Assembly (NCBI RefSeq): GCF_035222375.1
Contig: NW_026946366.1
Location: 558,001 to 622,000 of the forward strand
Reading direction: 5' to 3'
DNA length: 64,000 bases
From: Podospora pseudocomata
Taxonomy: Eukaryota > Ascomycota > Sordariomycetes > Sordariales > Podosporaceae
Made by a program: the position numbers and the translations under genes
Part shown: one piece after another, positions 19,625 through 29,540 of the stretch
How the letters are laid out: each line of letters opens with the position of its first letter
How positions within the stretch are numbered: position 1 is the stretch's first letter
Notes under the pieces: model-generated
The model's database searches: none
The model's input: only the letters and a program-made list of their open reading frames with translations
Told to the model about the DNA's origin: nothing

Positions 19625-20623
19625 CTATGCCTCCTCCAAGCCACCCTTCTTCAACCCTCCACCCCCATTCGCAATGAGGTCCAGGAAGCCTTTCCTGCTC
19701 ATCTCGGTAATCTTCTCCTCCTTCCTCTTAACACCCACCATACCCTCCTTTCTTACCACCCTTTCCGCCTCCGAAGCCTTGACCTGAGCTGCGCGCACGG
19801 CATTGAAAAGTTTGACCACACCACGTTGCGCAACCTTTCTCAACCTCCTCTCCGTCGCCAAAAGCTGGCCAGTTGTCTCAGCACCATCCTCAAGTTCCTC
19901 CTCAATCTCGCCCGTCTGCAGGTTCAGTGTGCGCTTGGTGCTAGGTACCAACACATCTCTCACGCGGCCCTTCTCCATCGCCAACCGCTTCTGCTCGCGC
20001 AATCTCTTGCGTGCCTTGGCCTCGAGCGCAGTGTCCACCAGCTGCTTCGCATTCTCCGCCGCTACCGCGCTGCGCGCTACAATTGGATCGGCGCGCTTGG
20101 AGGTAGGGAGTTTACTGGAAAGCATCTTGGAGATGGACGTCGCGAAGGCTTCTGGGTCGTTGCGCTTCGACTTCATGCGGTTCGCGCCTGTGCCAAGCCC
20201 ATCGTCGCTGCCGCTGTGGGCGTCGTCGTCCTCGTCTGAAGATCCGTTATCGCCATCGCCATCCTCGTCGCCGGAGGAGTTATCTGAAGCTGGCGCATCT
20301 TTGGCGACAAATTTCTTCTGTTTTGTCTCTGATTTTGGTTGTTGGGATTTGGACTTGGAATTTGGCGCCGAATCGCTGTTGGACTGGGAATCTGAGTCTT
20401 CGGCTTCGGTGGAGGCGCCGTCGTCGGCCTCGAGGTTGTCTAGATCCTCTTCGTCCGAATCGAGCAGGTTGGAGGGAATGGCACCGCCTTCGTCATTCTC
20501 GGAGTCTTCTTCCTCGGAGCTGCTGTGGTATGCGGCGACTTGTCTCTGCTTCTTGGTTGGTCTTTGTGCCTTGCCCTTGGGGCCGTCGCTGAAGGAGCGC
20601 TTCTTTAATGATGATCCTGCCAT
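19625..20623 (-). CDS. RRP15: Rrp15-like ribosomal RNA-processing protein
   Basis: A single exon of 332 residues from ATG at 20623. The N-terminus is basic (KKRSFSDGPKGKAQRPTKKQR), followed by long acidic Ser/Asp/Glu tracts (about 35-160). The conserved C-terminal half follows, with DPEAFATSISKMLSSKL, then ADPIVAR, KARKRLREQKRL, and KVAQRGVVKLFNAVRAAQ near the end. This order (acidic tail, then ILxSKL...PILAR...RGVVKLFNA) is the Rrp15 signature; the protein is a nucleolar factor of the pre-60S particle needed for 27S pre-rRNA processing. Length is somewhat above yeast Rrp15, mainly through the acidic region. Confidence 0.88.
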   Translation of the reverse strand: MAGSSLKKRSFSDGPKGKAQRPTKKQRQVAAYHSSSEEEDSENDEGGAIPSNLLDSDEEDLDNLEADDGASTEAEDSDSQSNSDSAPNSKSKSQQPKSETKQKKFVAKDAPASDNSSGDEDGDGDNGSSDEDDDAHSGSDDGLGTGANRMKSKRNDPEAFATSISKMLSSKLPTSKRADPIVARSAVAAENAKQLVDTALEAKARKRLREQKRLAMEKGRVRDVLVPSTKRTLNLQTGEIEEELEDGAETTGQLLATERRLRKVAQRGVVKLFNAVRAAQVKASEAERVVRKEGMVGVKRKEEKITEMSRKGFLDLIANGGGGLKKGGLEEA

Positions 20624-21370
20624 GGTGTGGGGTGTTGTTGCAAGTCAATTGCTACAAAGACTTGTGATGGGTCTGGAGTTGTTGCGGATGATTGACAGTC
20701 AGTCCAGCGCACTCGTTGTTCGAGCGAGTTCCCCAGAAATTTTTGGCGGTGAACAGCGGCAGGAATGTGCCCCGCTGGTGAAGAGTGGAGCTGATGCCCC
20801 AAGCTTCTTGCTCCACTTGAACTTTCAAGCTTCATTTTGTGGCGCTCAAGGTGGGCATGTGAAGCTTCATCTGGCATCTAGGAAAACTCAATCTACATGA
20901 CTACCGACTGTATAGATGATTATTTAGATCTTCTCACCTCTTCTAGTTGGAGCAGTATTATTATCTCAGGAATTGCCAGTTTCCTCCATTGTACGTTGGT
21001 CTCACAACATGGCATTCACCTTGGCCAAGTAGATGACTTCTCACGCAACAACAGGCCCACCCAAATGCCATTGTGTTTGTCGTAACCCGCGGCCCGGTCG
21101 CCAGTATCTCAACTAGGTTTCTGATCCTTCCTGCAGGTGATGTTTTGCCGTGCTAACCAGTTGCCTTCTAGATATGGGTCACCAAGACCAAAACAACCCT
21201 GCGCCAAGGTGGTAAGCCTGACTCTTTTGAGGAACTATTGGCTTTGTTTACGGAGACATCCAGTCCAGCGCGTTTACAATGGCAGTTCAAATACTCCTCC
21301 ACATCCCGTGTCTCATCACAACAGCCTTATGCTCAATCTATGAGCGCGCAATCTTCTGATACCATTCAGA
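20624..21370. other. Divergent intergenic region, about 0.75 kb
   Basis: Should hold the RRP15 promoter and that of the surface-protein gene. A short frame at 21279 encodes a signal-peptide-like stretch (MAVQILLHIPCLITTALCS) in a different frame from the gene at 21371; see findings. Confidence 0.45.
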
Positions 21371-23038
21371 ATGGAAACTCCTGCGCCCACCACCACGGGT
21401 GTCCTTACCCTCAACCCATCCTGTCTCGCGACGACCAACCTATGGGTGGATGGACTTTGCACACTTCCCGCTTATGGCGATGGACGATGCACTCGTTACA
21501 ATCTAGGCAAGGGTTGCCCCATGAGGGCTGCTGGCGCCACCGGCTATGATGAAAGAATTGCTTTCAGTGACTGCCCGGTTGGCATGACCCCAGCCTGGTC
21601 GTTCACTGGAACAGAGTTGCAAGATGTTTCCCTCGCCACCAGCTACTGCTGCCCGACCGGTTTTGACTTTTCTGTCTCAACCACCTCATGGCCAGGCTCA
21701 GGGACCTTGCAAGCTACTTGCATTGCCGAGTCGATTGAGCGGCTTTCGGGTCAAACGCTCACTCTGAACCAGGATACATATCGGGTAGAGACGTCTGGGA
21801 GATCCACCATCACCATTCGTGCCACGACCACGACCGCGGCATACGACTATGACCAAGACAAGATTTTTGCCCAAGCAGCGAGTGAGTGTTGAGCTTGTGC
21901 TGATGCTCCCTCTTACATCCGTTATACTGACCCTTTGCTAGCCATCTGGAAATACATCTACCCCGGTGCTGAGACGACATCAACATGCTATGGCATCGCT
22001 TGCAACCCAAGCAACCCCCTCCCACAACCCCCCGAGAAAACACCCCCTCCCTCCACCTTCACCTACACACCCCCTCCCCCCTTCCCAGCAACCCAATTCA
22101 CCCCCGACCCGTCCTGCCTCGCCGAGTCCAACTTCTGGCAAGTCTCAACCTACTGCTGGATGTCCTGGCCCAACCCTTCCCCCGACTGGCTCCGCTGCAC
22201 CCACACCGGCTTCGGCGAACCAAACACCTACCTCCACCCAGAATGCTTCCCCTCCGCCACCGTAGCCCCCCAATCCGCCGAGAACCCAGACATCCAAACC
22301 TGGTACTCGGAATGCCCGGTAGGCTACTCCGTCGCAAAAACCTTCACCTCGGGCCGCTTCGACCTCCCAACCTTCGTCTTCAGCGAGCCCTCCCCCACCA
22401 AAACCTACGACGTAACCGCCACGGGCCTAGCCTGCTGCCCCTCGGGTAAATACCACTTCGAGTACCGCCGCGTCGATACCTCCATCACCTCCCACAACGG
22501 CAGGCGCGAGACCGTCTCCCTCTACATCATGCCCTCCTGCATTGCCACCCGCGTCTCGGCTCTCTCGGGGAAGGGGATAGCAATGAAGGAGTGGTACAAC
22601 ACAGCCGTCTACGACAAGCGAGACTTGGGGGAGCGACAGGCTAACCACGACGCGGAAGCTACCATCACCGATGCGTGGAACATGGATAATACCCTGTATG
22701 CACAGGCGATTCATCTCGGCTACACCGTCTTTCGCGATCAGTACACATGCTACACCAACTGCGACGAGTATTTTTACAATTCCTTCAGGGATGTCGTGCC
22801 AAATACGTACAAGACTTGGAGCCCGCCAACGACGACGACTACTTCGACGAGTACTTCTGATGGGTCGTCGTCTACTGGAGACGGTGGCGGTGATAATGGT
22901 GATGGTGAGGGAGGGAATGGGGAGGAGGTGGTGTCTACCAGCTCGACAGCTGGTGCTGCTGAGCAAGTGGGACGGTCGGGGAGTATTATCATCACTTTGG
23001 TGACTGTGGTGACGGTAGTTATGGGGTTGGGTGCTTGA
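21371..23038 (+). CDS. Cys-rich two-domain surface protein, probable GPI anchor
   Basis: Exons 21371-21881 and 21942-23038 around a 60-base intron (GTGAGT donor, ACTGAC branch, GCTAG acceptor), 535 residues. Two diverged copies of one Cys-rich module are visible. Copy one: NPSCLATTNLWV, then FSDCPVGMTPAWSF, SYCCPTGFDF and TCIAESIERLSGQ. Copy two: DPSCLAESNFWQ, then YSECPVGYSVAKTF, LACCPSGKYHF and SCIATRVSALSGK. A Pro/Thr-rich linker separates them. The C-terminus is Thr/Ser/Gly-rich and ends in a hydrophobic GPI-type signal (SIIITLVTVVTVVMGLGA). The chosen ATG lacks an N-terminal signal peptide, which is odd for a GPI protein; a signal-like frame lies just upstream. Likely wall or membrane surface protein; function unknown. 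Confidence 0.7.
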
Positions 23039-23552
23039 AGATGTGTGTATGGGAATGTGATATGGGATATGAAGATACCCAGTGTGTATATGATGGATGA
23101 TGTAATTACGATGGAGGTTATGTTGATATGGGCTTATTTTGAGCCTTTACAGTTCCAAGAAACACCTTGTACGGCAACAGTGGGCATCGAAAAGAATTCA
23201 GTCCCGTTCTTCACAATTCATGGTTTAATGTGTTAATATCACAGCAAGGGCATTGCCCAATCATGTCATGGCTACAGCATTACACACGCGTCATGGACAG
23301 GCAGAAAAAGTAGCTATCCCAACTGATATTCATTAACTCCTGCTCCCTCAAACCCTGCTCTACAGCGCATTACCAATTACCTAGGAGAGAATCGCCCATG
23401 CCCAACACTCGACAGTCTTTTCCTACCTCGACCACGCCATCACCCACAACAAACAGTCACATCCTCCAACTCGCCACACCGCTTACTGTCATGTCTGTCT
23501 CGTCAACACACACGTCAGCTTCATCTTTCTTCCCTTCTTTTTCCAGAAACAC
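23039..23552. other. Convergent spacer, about 0.5 kb
   Basis: Lies between two genes whose 3' ends face each other. No gene or repeat recognised. Confidence 0.45.
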
Positions 23553-24406
23553 TTACTTCCCCACCCTCGTCCAGTGAAACAACAAATACCCCAAAAACAC
23601 CCCAAAGAAAATCGAGAACAGCACAAACCCATTATAGTACATCCCCATCCTATAATCTCGTCAGCATATCCCTTCAACCCCCTCCCCACCCTGAAAAGTA
23701 CTCACAGCATCAACAAATAAGCCACCACAAAATTAACCAAATGCAACAACGCCCTCAAAAACTGCTCACAAAACCCCGGCCTATAACGCTCGCACCCTTC
23801 CTTTCTCTCGTGTTCACCCCCAGTATGATGACTCTCCTCCTTCTGCCGCCGCGGCCTGCTCGCACACTGCCCGTCCACTTGTCCTATCCCCTCCCCATGT
23901 GCCGCATTCAGATTAACCGCACTTGCCACCCTCGACTGCTCCGCCGTCAGAGGCCTCAGAGACGACGAGGGCGTCATCCTCCTTCCTACAGGATGGGGAG
24001 GGACAGGTTCCGTATCCATCAAGATTATCTCACCGGGATGGCCGTGATGTTGGTGATGGGGGTATTTGTGGGCGTGGTGACGGAGGAGGTGGCGGTCGTA
24101 TTCCCGAGTCAGGCGCCGGAGACCTTCTAGCAAAAGGGCGAGGAGGAGGACGGCGATGCAGGCTGCTGCCATGTGGCCGTCGCTTCTGACTTGCTACGTC
24201 TCTGAGAGGAAGCAGGAGTCTATGGTGTTCCAGTTCCAGGTCATCTATTGCATAGGGGGTTAGCAAAGGGGAGGGAAATGGGAAGGGGAAGGGGAAGGGA
24301 AAGGGGAGGGGAATACTTTGATGAGACATGCTGGCTTTGTGACGGCGTCTTCGACGATGATGATATCGATGGGGATAGGGACTGTGGTGGGGGCGGGGTT
24401 AGACAT
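23553..24406 (-). CDS. Ctr-family copper transporter with an in-frame TAG at a conserved Trp
   Basis: Exons (minus strand) 24406-24317, 24244-23706 and 23649-23553. Introns are 72 bases (GTATTC...GCTAACC...AATAG) and 56 bases (GTGAGT...GCTGAC...TTATAG). Read through, the product is about 241 residues: a short N-terminus ending PACLIK, then MTWNWNTIDSCFLSE, TM1 (AACIAVLLLALLLEGLRRL), a His-rich cytosolic loop (HHQHHGHPG), TM2 with the MxxxM copper motif (MLMGM), and TM3 with GxxxG (GVFLG). This is a complete Ctr2-like layout for copper(I) transport. The single anomaly is a TAG at 24196-24194 (codon 47), directly after CFLSET. There, as I remember it, yeast Ctr2 and relatives have Trp (CFxxxSWH). 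Frame, splice sites and all motifs on both sides are intact. Options: A-to-I recoding to TGG, recent loss of function, or a sequence error. Confidence 0.8.
24264..24312. repeat. Purine tract inside the first copper-transporter intron
   Basis: Repeated gggaag/ggggaa units. On the coding strand this is a C/T-rich run between the donor and the branch site, so it may simply be an extended polypyrimidine tract. Confidence 0.6.
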
Positions 24407-24898
24407 GCTGGGCTGTGAATGGGGTTTGGTTGGCGGTTGATGCTGGGTGGGCGGTGGTGTGATGCTGGGCGTGAGGTTGTTGTGTTGACGGGAGTAAGTG
24501 CTTGTCGGAAGCAGATAGACGATGATTTTGGTGTCCTGGAGGTGGTTGGGCGGGGGTATACTGATGCTGGATGGTGATAATGGAAGACACGGGTTGTGAG
24601 GTAAACTTCTCACTAAATCTTGGACAATGGGAGCAATGCGTCCGCAGTCAAAGTAATTCTTACCCTGAATCAACTCGTTTCAAGAGTGCCTTCCTGCCCG
24701 TACTGATGGAAGGACCACCAACCTGCCTGGTCCGGTTCGCCGGACACAAGCCTCCGAAAAATGATGAAAAGGGCAGGCACGATGCAGAGAAGATGTAATG
24801 GATGGGGCATCACTGGTCAACCTCTTCTATCAAGGCCAAAAACACAAAGAGAGTATTACGCATAAATGGTATCACAATATCCAAACCCCACCCCCCAC
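24407..24898. other. Copper-transporter promoter region, about 0.49 kb
   Basis: Upstream of the minus-strand Ctr gene and downstream of the MFS gene stop. I looked for the fungal copper-response core TTTGCTC/GAGCAAA and did not find it. No other feature seen. Confidence 0.45.
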
Positions 24899-26855
24899 TC
24901 ACTGATTCCCAACCACATACCTCGCCGTAGCAATCCTCATCCTCTTCCCCGCCCACAATATCGGCACAATCAACAACGAAAATACCCCCATAATCACCGT
25001 GAAACCTCCAAACGGAACCAAATACCCGTCCCTCTCAATCCACTGAATGACAAACAGCAACCAAATGAATGGCACCATTCCTCTCAAGATACAGATCATG
25101 GCAAAGCAGTCACTGGCGAGCTGGTTGTACGCGTCAATGAGCTGGAAAATGACCAGTTAACTTCAATCTCATTGATATCATGGAAGGTGTGTGGGGGTCA
25201 CTCACATAACTGAACCACAAACTCGGCACCTGCGTCAACGCAAAAGCCACCATCCCGTACGCCACCTGAAGCCCAATCCACTGGTACTCCCCCGGATACT
25301 GCGCGCAGAACCCAAACACCAACAGCCCACCCGTCCCCAACGCCAGAGCAGGCAACATAATCGGCAGTCTCGTCTCCGGCTCGGCATAACCGTGGTCTTG
25401 CTTCTTCGCAAAAGCCTTCAACCGGCGGTCTGCTAGGAGGGCAGTAGTGATAGCACCAAAGACTATACCAATCAACGCGCCTATGAACAAAAGCCCCGTG
25501 TCCGCGCCCCAGTCATACGGCGGAAGAATGAGCAGCTGAGGTCCGATGGTGGAGATGACGGCCACAGCACCGACCAAGCCACCATACTGCAGCATGGCAA
25601 TCCACGTGGCTGGCAGCCGGAGGGTATACCACGGCTTCATAAACTGGTACTTGATTCTACCTCTGTACATCCCAAACTTGAGCGAATCAGAAAAGGTATA
25701 AGGGTGGTAGGAGAAGTTCCCCGGGCCCGTTGCTCTCGACGACCTGACCTGCTTTGACAATCTAGTGGGTGTCATGGCAGTGGAGCTGCTGAGGTCCCCA
25801 GAAGATGACGGCTGATACCATGTATACGTCGGGTCCAACTCCCCGGTATACCGAAACCTCGACGGCAGCGTCATCCTCATCGATGGCAAAGTAACCAGGC
25901 TGAGGTACGGCGCAGGTGTCCGGGGCCAATACCTCGATGGTCGGGGAAGATTCCTCTGGATTGGCAAGCAGTGGGCTCCACGTTCGTAGATCGTTTCCGG
26001 GACGAATAAGACCGAACACAAGAACGTGATGCCCGCCAGAACAGCGCTGACCCAAAAGACTTGGAACCAACCCAGCCTGACAGCGATGTAGCCGCCTGAT
26101 ATACCGCCCACGACGGAGCCGCTTGCTAGGGCTGCTGTGTAGAACGCCTGAGCAGCCGCGTCAGCGAGAGTTCGATGTTGGAGAAGAACGGGGGAAACAT
26201 ACCATCCACCTCCCCCTCTCATGCACAAAATACATCTCCCCCACCACCGCCGGCACCACCGTCTCGGACGCACTACTCCCAAACCCCTGAAAGCATCTCA
26301 CAACCAAGATGCCAACAAAGTTGGAGGTTGTCGCCCCGACAGCCGTGGAGATGAACAGAATGAGCGCCGAAATAAGGACAATGGCCCTCCTCCCGAAGAT
26401 ATTCGCCACCGGCACGAGAAACACATTTCCAAACCCCAACAGGAGAATATTGTACTATCTTTTCTGTCAGCTCGATCATTACCCTTCACCCTTTTATGAG
26501 GGAAAGGGCTTACCGCAACAAACTGCATCAACTCTTCAATCTTCCTCTGATCCTCGGGAAACTCCAGATTCCACACCGGCAACGCAGGCGCGATACAAGC
26601 CGAGATGAAATTGCTCACAAAGGCGTACAGCGAGACGGTGCTGATGCACGCCAGCTTCCTCCACGGGGCCCAGTTCAGGGGGTCTGCCGGGTCTGGGGTT
26701 GGGAGGGGGTACTTTGAGAACCGGTCCGTTGTTGTCACGCCTCCCTCTGGGATGACGACCGTGGTCGTGGGCTCGATCAGCCGGACCGTTCCCGGGGGTG
26801 TGGCGGCCTTGACGGCTTCTCTGCTGAGGGAGAAGGCATATTTCCAGCCGGGCAT
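24899..26855 (-). CDS. MFS transporter, Hol1-like (DHA1 group)
   Basis: Four exons on the minus strand: 26855-26514, 26454-26203, 26147-25206 and 25141-24899. The introns are 55-64 bases, all phase 0, with GTAAGC/GTATGT/GTGAGT donors. The product is 592 residues. Features: the fungal N-terminal signature PGTVRLIEP, then DPLNWAPWRKLACIS before TM1; NIFGRRAIVLIS in loop 2-3; FQGFGSSASETVVPAVVGE in TM4; a long cytosolic loop between TM6 and TM7; and a second six-helix half (WGADTGLLFIGALIG...). This subgroup includes yeast Hol1 and many fungal proton-coupled transporters for polyamines, drugs or small metabolites; the substrate cannot be told from sequence. Confidence 0.85.
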
Positions 26856-27431
26856 CCTATCTCAACCTGTGTGGTGGGGATGGAAAGGTGGCAAGTGATG
26901 AGATGGTAAGAAAGGGGGAGGAGGGGGGAGAGGGGGAAACGAGCGACGAGGGGGCAACGGCTTTCGAGGAGCAGAGAGCATTTTTGGGCGATAACATGGT
27001 TAGGGAAGGGCAAAGTCTTATGCGAGGTGTGTGGTGTTTAGTTGGTTCCCGAGGACCCGAAATAAAGATGAAACCCCCGTCCGAGAATATGCTGGGAGGG
27101 TTGGGCTGATGGAGAGAAGCAGGGACGCGAAGGCGCTTGTGCAAGGCCCGGGCCATGGTGGAAGTTTATTCATGTTCCTGGGGGCGACAGTGCTGACGAG
27201 GACGCTAGAATTTGGGATGGGAGCTGTGTACTGAATCACCAGGTCACTAGTAACGAGGCGAATAAAGCTGGTTCTTTTTTTCAAAGGGTGAGATGTGCTG
27301 GGATGTTTTTGAAAACATATATCAAAAGATTTCCGACCCTGAGAGAACGACAGATTACCAGAAGTGCCTTTTCCTTCCCATTGTAGACAAAGATATAACT
27401 ATCCCAACGTCTATCCACCAACACAGGTGTT
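26856..27431. other. Intergenic, about 0.58 kb
   Basis: Promoter of the MFS gene and 3' flank of the nuclease gene, both on the minus strand. No other feature seen. Confidence 0.45.
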
Positions 27432-28829
27432 TCACAACCTACAATCTTCCGTCGAGTGACCGTAGTCATTGCACGAAAGACACCATGTCTCCTCCGTCGA
27501 GTGAGCAAATGCACAGCGTTCGCCCCTGCGACACCCAACAGCCGTGCATTTCTTTGTTTTCCACAACCTAAAGTCCTTGGTCGGATTATCCCGAAAGCGA
27601 GCCATTTCCTTGCTTGTATGCTTATAACCACATTCACCCCTATCTCCGCAATGCTGGCCTTTGGGACACCCTTGAGTCCCACGCTGAGCACGTCCGTGAG
27701 CTCTCCCTGGCCGAGATCGAGACTTCACCTGCTCCCAGCCCTCCTCATCATCGGGATCTCCGCCCCCTTCAGCCTCGGCCTCGTGGACTTCTGCTTTTTC
27801 GTCTCCGGCTTCGGGTGGGCCACTTCCAAGATCAACACTGTTTTCCAGCGAGCTTTGCGCGTCGTGCTTCGTACTGAGAGGGGAGCTGGAGGCTCGGTTG
27901 TCATTTTCCAGCGGTAAAAACATGTTGCTCGTCTCGACAATCTCCGACACATCCTTGTTGAACCTACTGGCATAGACGGGCCATGACATGATGATGGTCT
28001 TCTCGCCAAACAGTTCCCGTGCTTTTACGATGATGGCCTCGATGTTCTTCACCGTGGGGAACTCGACGAATATTTCTGATCCATTCTTTGAACGCGTGGT
28101 GTAGAACAAACGTCCCAACTCGAGGAGGACCTTCGCCACGTAAGAGTCGTTCCATGTTTCCTCAGCGAGATCCTCTGGCTCCAAAATCACAATCGTGTAG
28201 GCGGGAACGACCCTGGTGTTTCGGGTGGAGCGGAAGTTGGTGAACGACACTTGGTTGAATATGTTGTCCAAGAACTTGACCGATAGTCGGCCATTGGTAT
28301 TTCTTTCCCTCAAGTATTCCCTGGCCATCCCGGAGTTCCACCCCCAGAGTTCGACTCGGATGCCACATCCCAACACCTTTCTGATCGCGGGGAGCATATC
28401 GCGATCTCCCGTGATAACGATAAAGACTGTTCTTTTTTTCCGCTCTTCGACGGCTTGATCAAATTTCGCCACGGCCCTAAGATCAACAGCCTCCTCGGTC
28501 ATATCTGCCGACATGGAGTTGTCCACCTCCTTCTCCCTCCCATTGGCGCCGCGATCGTATATCTTGGTTTTGAAGCTGCACTTCTTGTATTGATCCCATA
28601 CCAAATCATTAGGCGGTGGCCGAGAGCCGTAGATGTAAGATTGGCGCTGAATTCGGCCATCGCAGAGTGTGTTGACTAACCTTCCTATATTGATCCGGAG
28701 ACGTGGGTCCTGATCACCGTCTGTGAGCTTGGGCATATGTGAATTGCCCGAGGCGGCGAACTTCTGAGCCTCGATCCACACGTTGGAATCGTCCACAAAT
28801 AGCAAACATTCGTCATTATCGGCATCCAT
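27432..28829 (-). CDS. NYN/PIN-like nuclease with two CCCH fingers and a zinc knuckle
   Basis: A single exon of 465 residues from ATG at 28829. Residues about 8-200 form an NYN domain: LLFVDDSNVW (Asp13/14), the strand VFIVITGDRDMLPAI with Asp142 and Asp144, and a GIRVELWGWNSG segment. Acidic residues expected for metal-dependent RNA cleavage are present. The middle (about 215-330) is a less conserved folded region, followed by an acidic linker. The C-terminus holds two CCCH fingers, CPKGQHCGDRGECGYKH (Cx5Cx5Cx3H) and CTAVGCRRGERCAFAH (Cx4Cx5Cx3H), and a terminal CCHC knuckle CLSCNDYGHSTEDC. The family is predicted to bind and cut RNA. The combination suggests an mRNA-decay or RNA-surveillance role, as with Regnase/MARF1-type proteins (inference). 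Confidence 0.8.
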   Translation of the reverse strand: MDADNDECLLFVDDSNVWIEAQKFAASGNSHMPKLTDGDQDPRLRINIGRLVNTLCDGRIQRQSYIYGSRPPPNDLVWDQYKKCSFKTKIYDRGANGREKEVDNSMSADMTEEAVDLRAVAKFDQAVEERKKRTVFIVITGDRDMLPAIRKVLGCGIRVELWGWNSGMAREYLRERNTNGRLSVKFLDNIFNQVSFTNFRSTRNTRVVPAYTIVILEPEDLAEETWNDSYVAKVLLELGRLFYTTRSKNGSEIFVEFPTVKNIEAIIVKARELFGEKTIIMSWPVYASRFNKDVSEIVETSNMFLPLENDNRASSSPLSTKHDAQSSLENSVDLGSGPPEAGDEKAEVHEAEAEGGGDPDDEEGWEQVKSRSRPGRAHGRAQRGTQGCPKGQHCGDRGECGYKHTSKEMARFRDNPTKDFRLWKTKKCTAVGCRRGERCAFAHSTEETWCLSCNDYGHSTEDCRL

Positions 28830-29540
28830 TGTCGCCGGTGGTGTGATTCGCGCAGATTAAGGGTAAGGCAGAGCGTAACGAACAACCTGTTGCGAGAGTA
28901 TGGCGAGGTGAGTTCAGATATATATATATATACCAGCGACAAAATCTGGGCTTTTCCTACTGTTGTGCACTCTCCTTTGCTGTTGTGTGTGCCTATCCTT
29001 TTAATCCCATCAACCCGGTGAAAAATGCAGGTTGCTTGATAATATTTCTAGGCCAGCCGATTGAGCCAATACTTCCAGGATCGAAAACGTTTGCAACCGC
29101 TGTGGCAACAGTTCCCCGCCATCCATAGCCTATCATCGCCAATCTGCCTCGCCATTTTTGGTGACCTGCAGGCCTGTTTGTGTTGACCTACCTGATATGC
29201 GCTGCGACGTGGACCAGTGACACTATGATGGTCTAGAAGACAGCAGCTGCAACAGGGTGCGTATTCGCACTGGATTGTCGCCTGTTGATCACCCCGTCAT
29301 CCGCGGCTTGTACGTATAGCTTCTTTATTTCGTTCTCGTCGGCCTTCCGAGGGTCCCAGGTTACTTGCAAGAAGCCCACATCCTTTCCTCGCTCGAGCTG
29401 CTTGGCTTCTCGATCAATACGCCCGACGGTTGCTCAGTTTCCTCTGACCTTTCAGCGATCACGAACCCTTGCCGCTGAGGAAGTGTTGCATTTTTCCTTG
29501 GACTTCGGCGCAGTTGCAATGAGAGTTCCCAATGATATCC
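28830..29540. other. Intergenic, about 0.7 kb, with a TA repeat
   Basis: Promoter of the nuclease gene; a (TA)n run at 28918-28932 lies about 90 bases upstream of its ATG and may act as its TATA region. The remainder is 3' flank of the transcription-factor gene. Confidence 0.5.

Noticed and set aside
19803-20900. A 365-codon plus-strand frame with Ser-rich sequence
   Set aside because: Mirror of the acidic tracts of RRP15 (Asp/Glu codons read as Ser/Leu on the other strand).
24181-24200. A very short intron removing the TAG of the copper transporter
   Set aside because: The only GT...AG pairs that would remove it span about 12 or 32 bases, too short for splicing, with no branch site; the longer one would also delete conserved residues.
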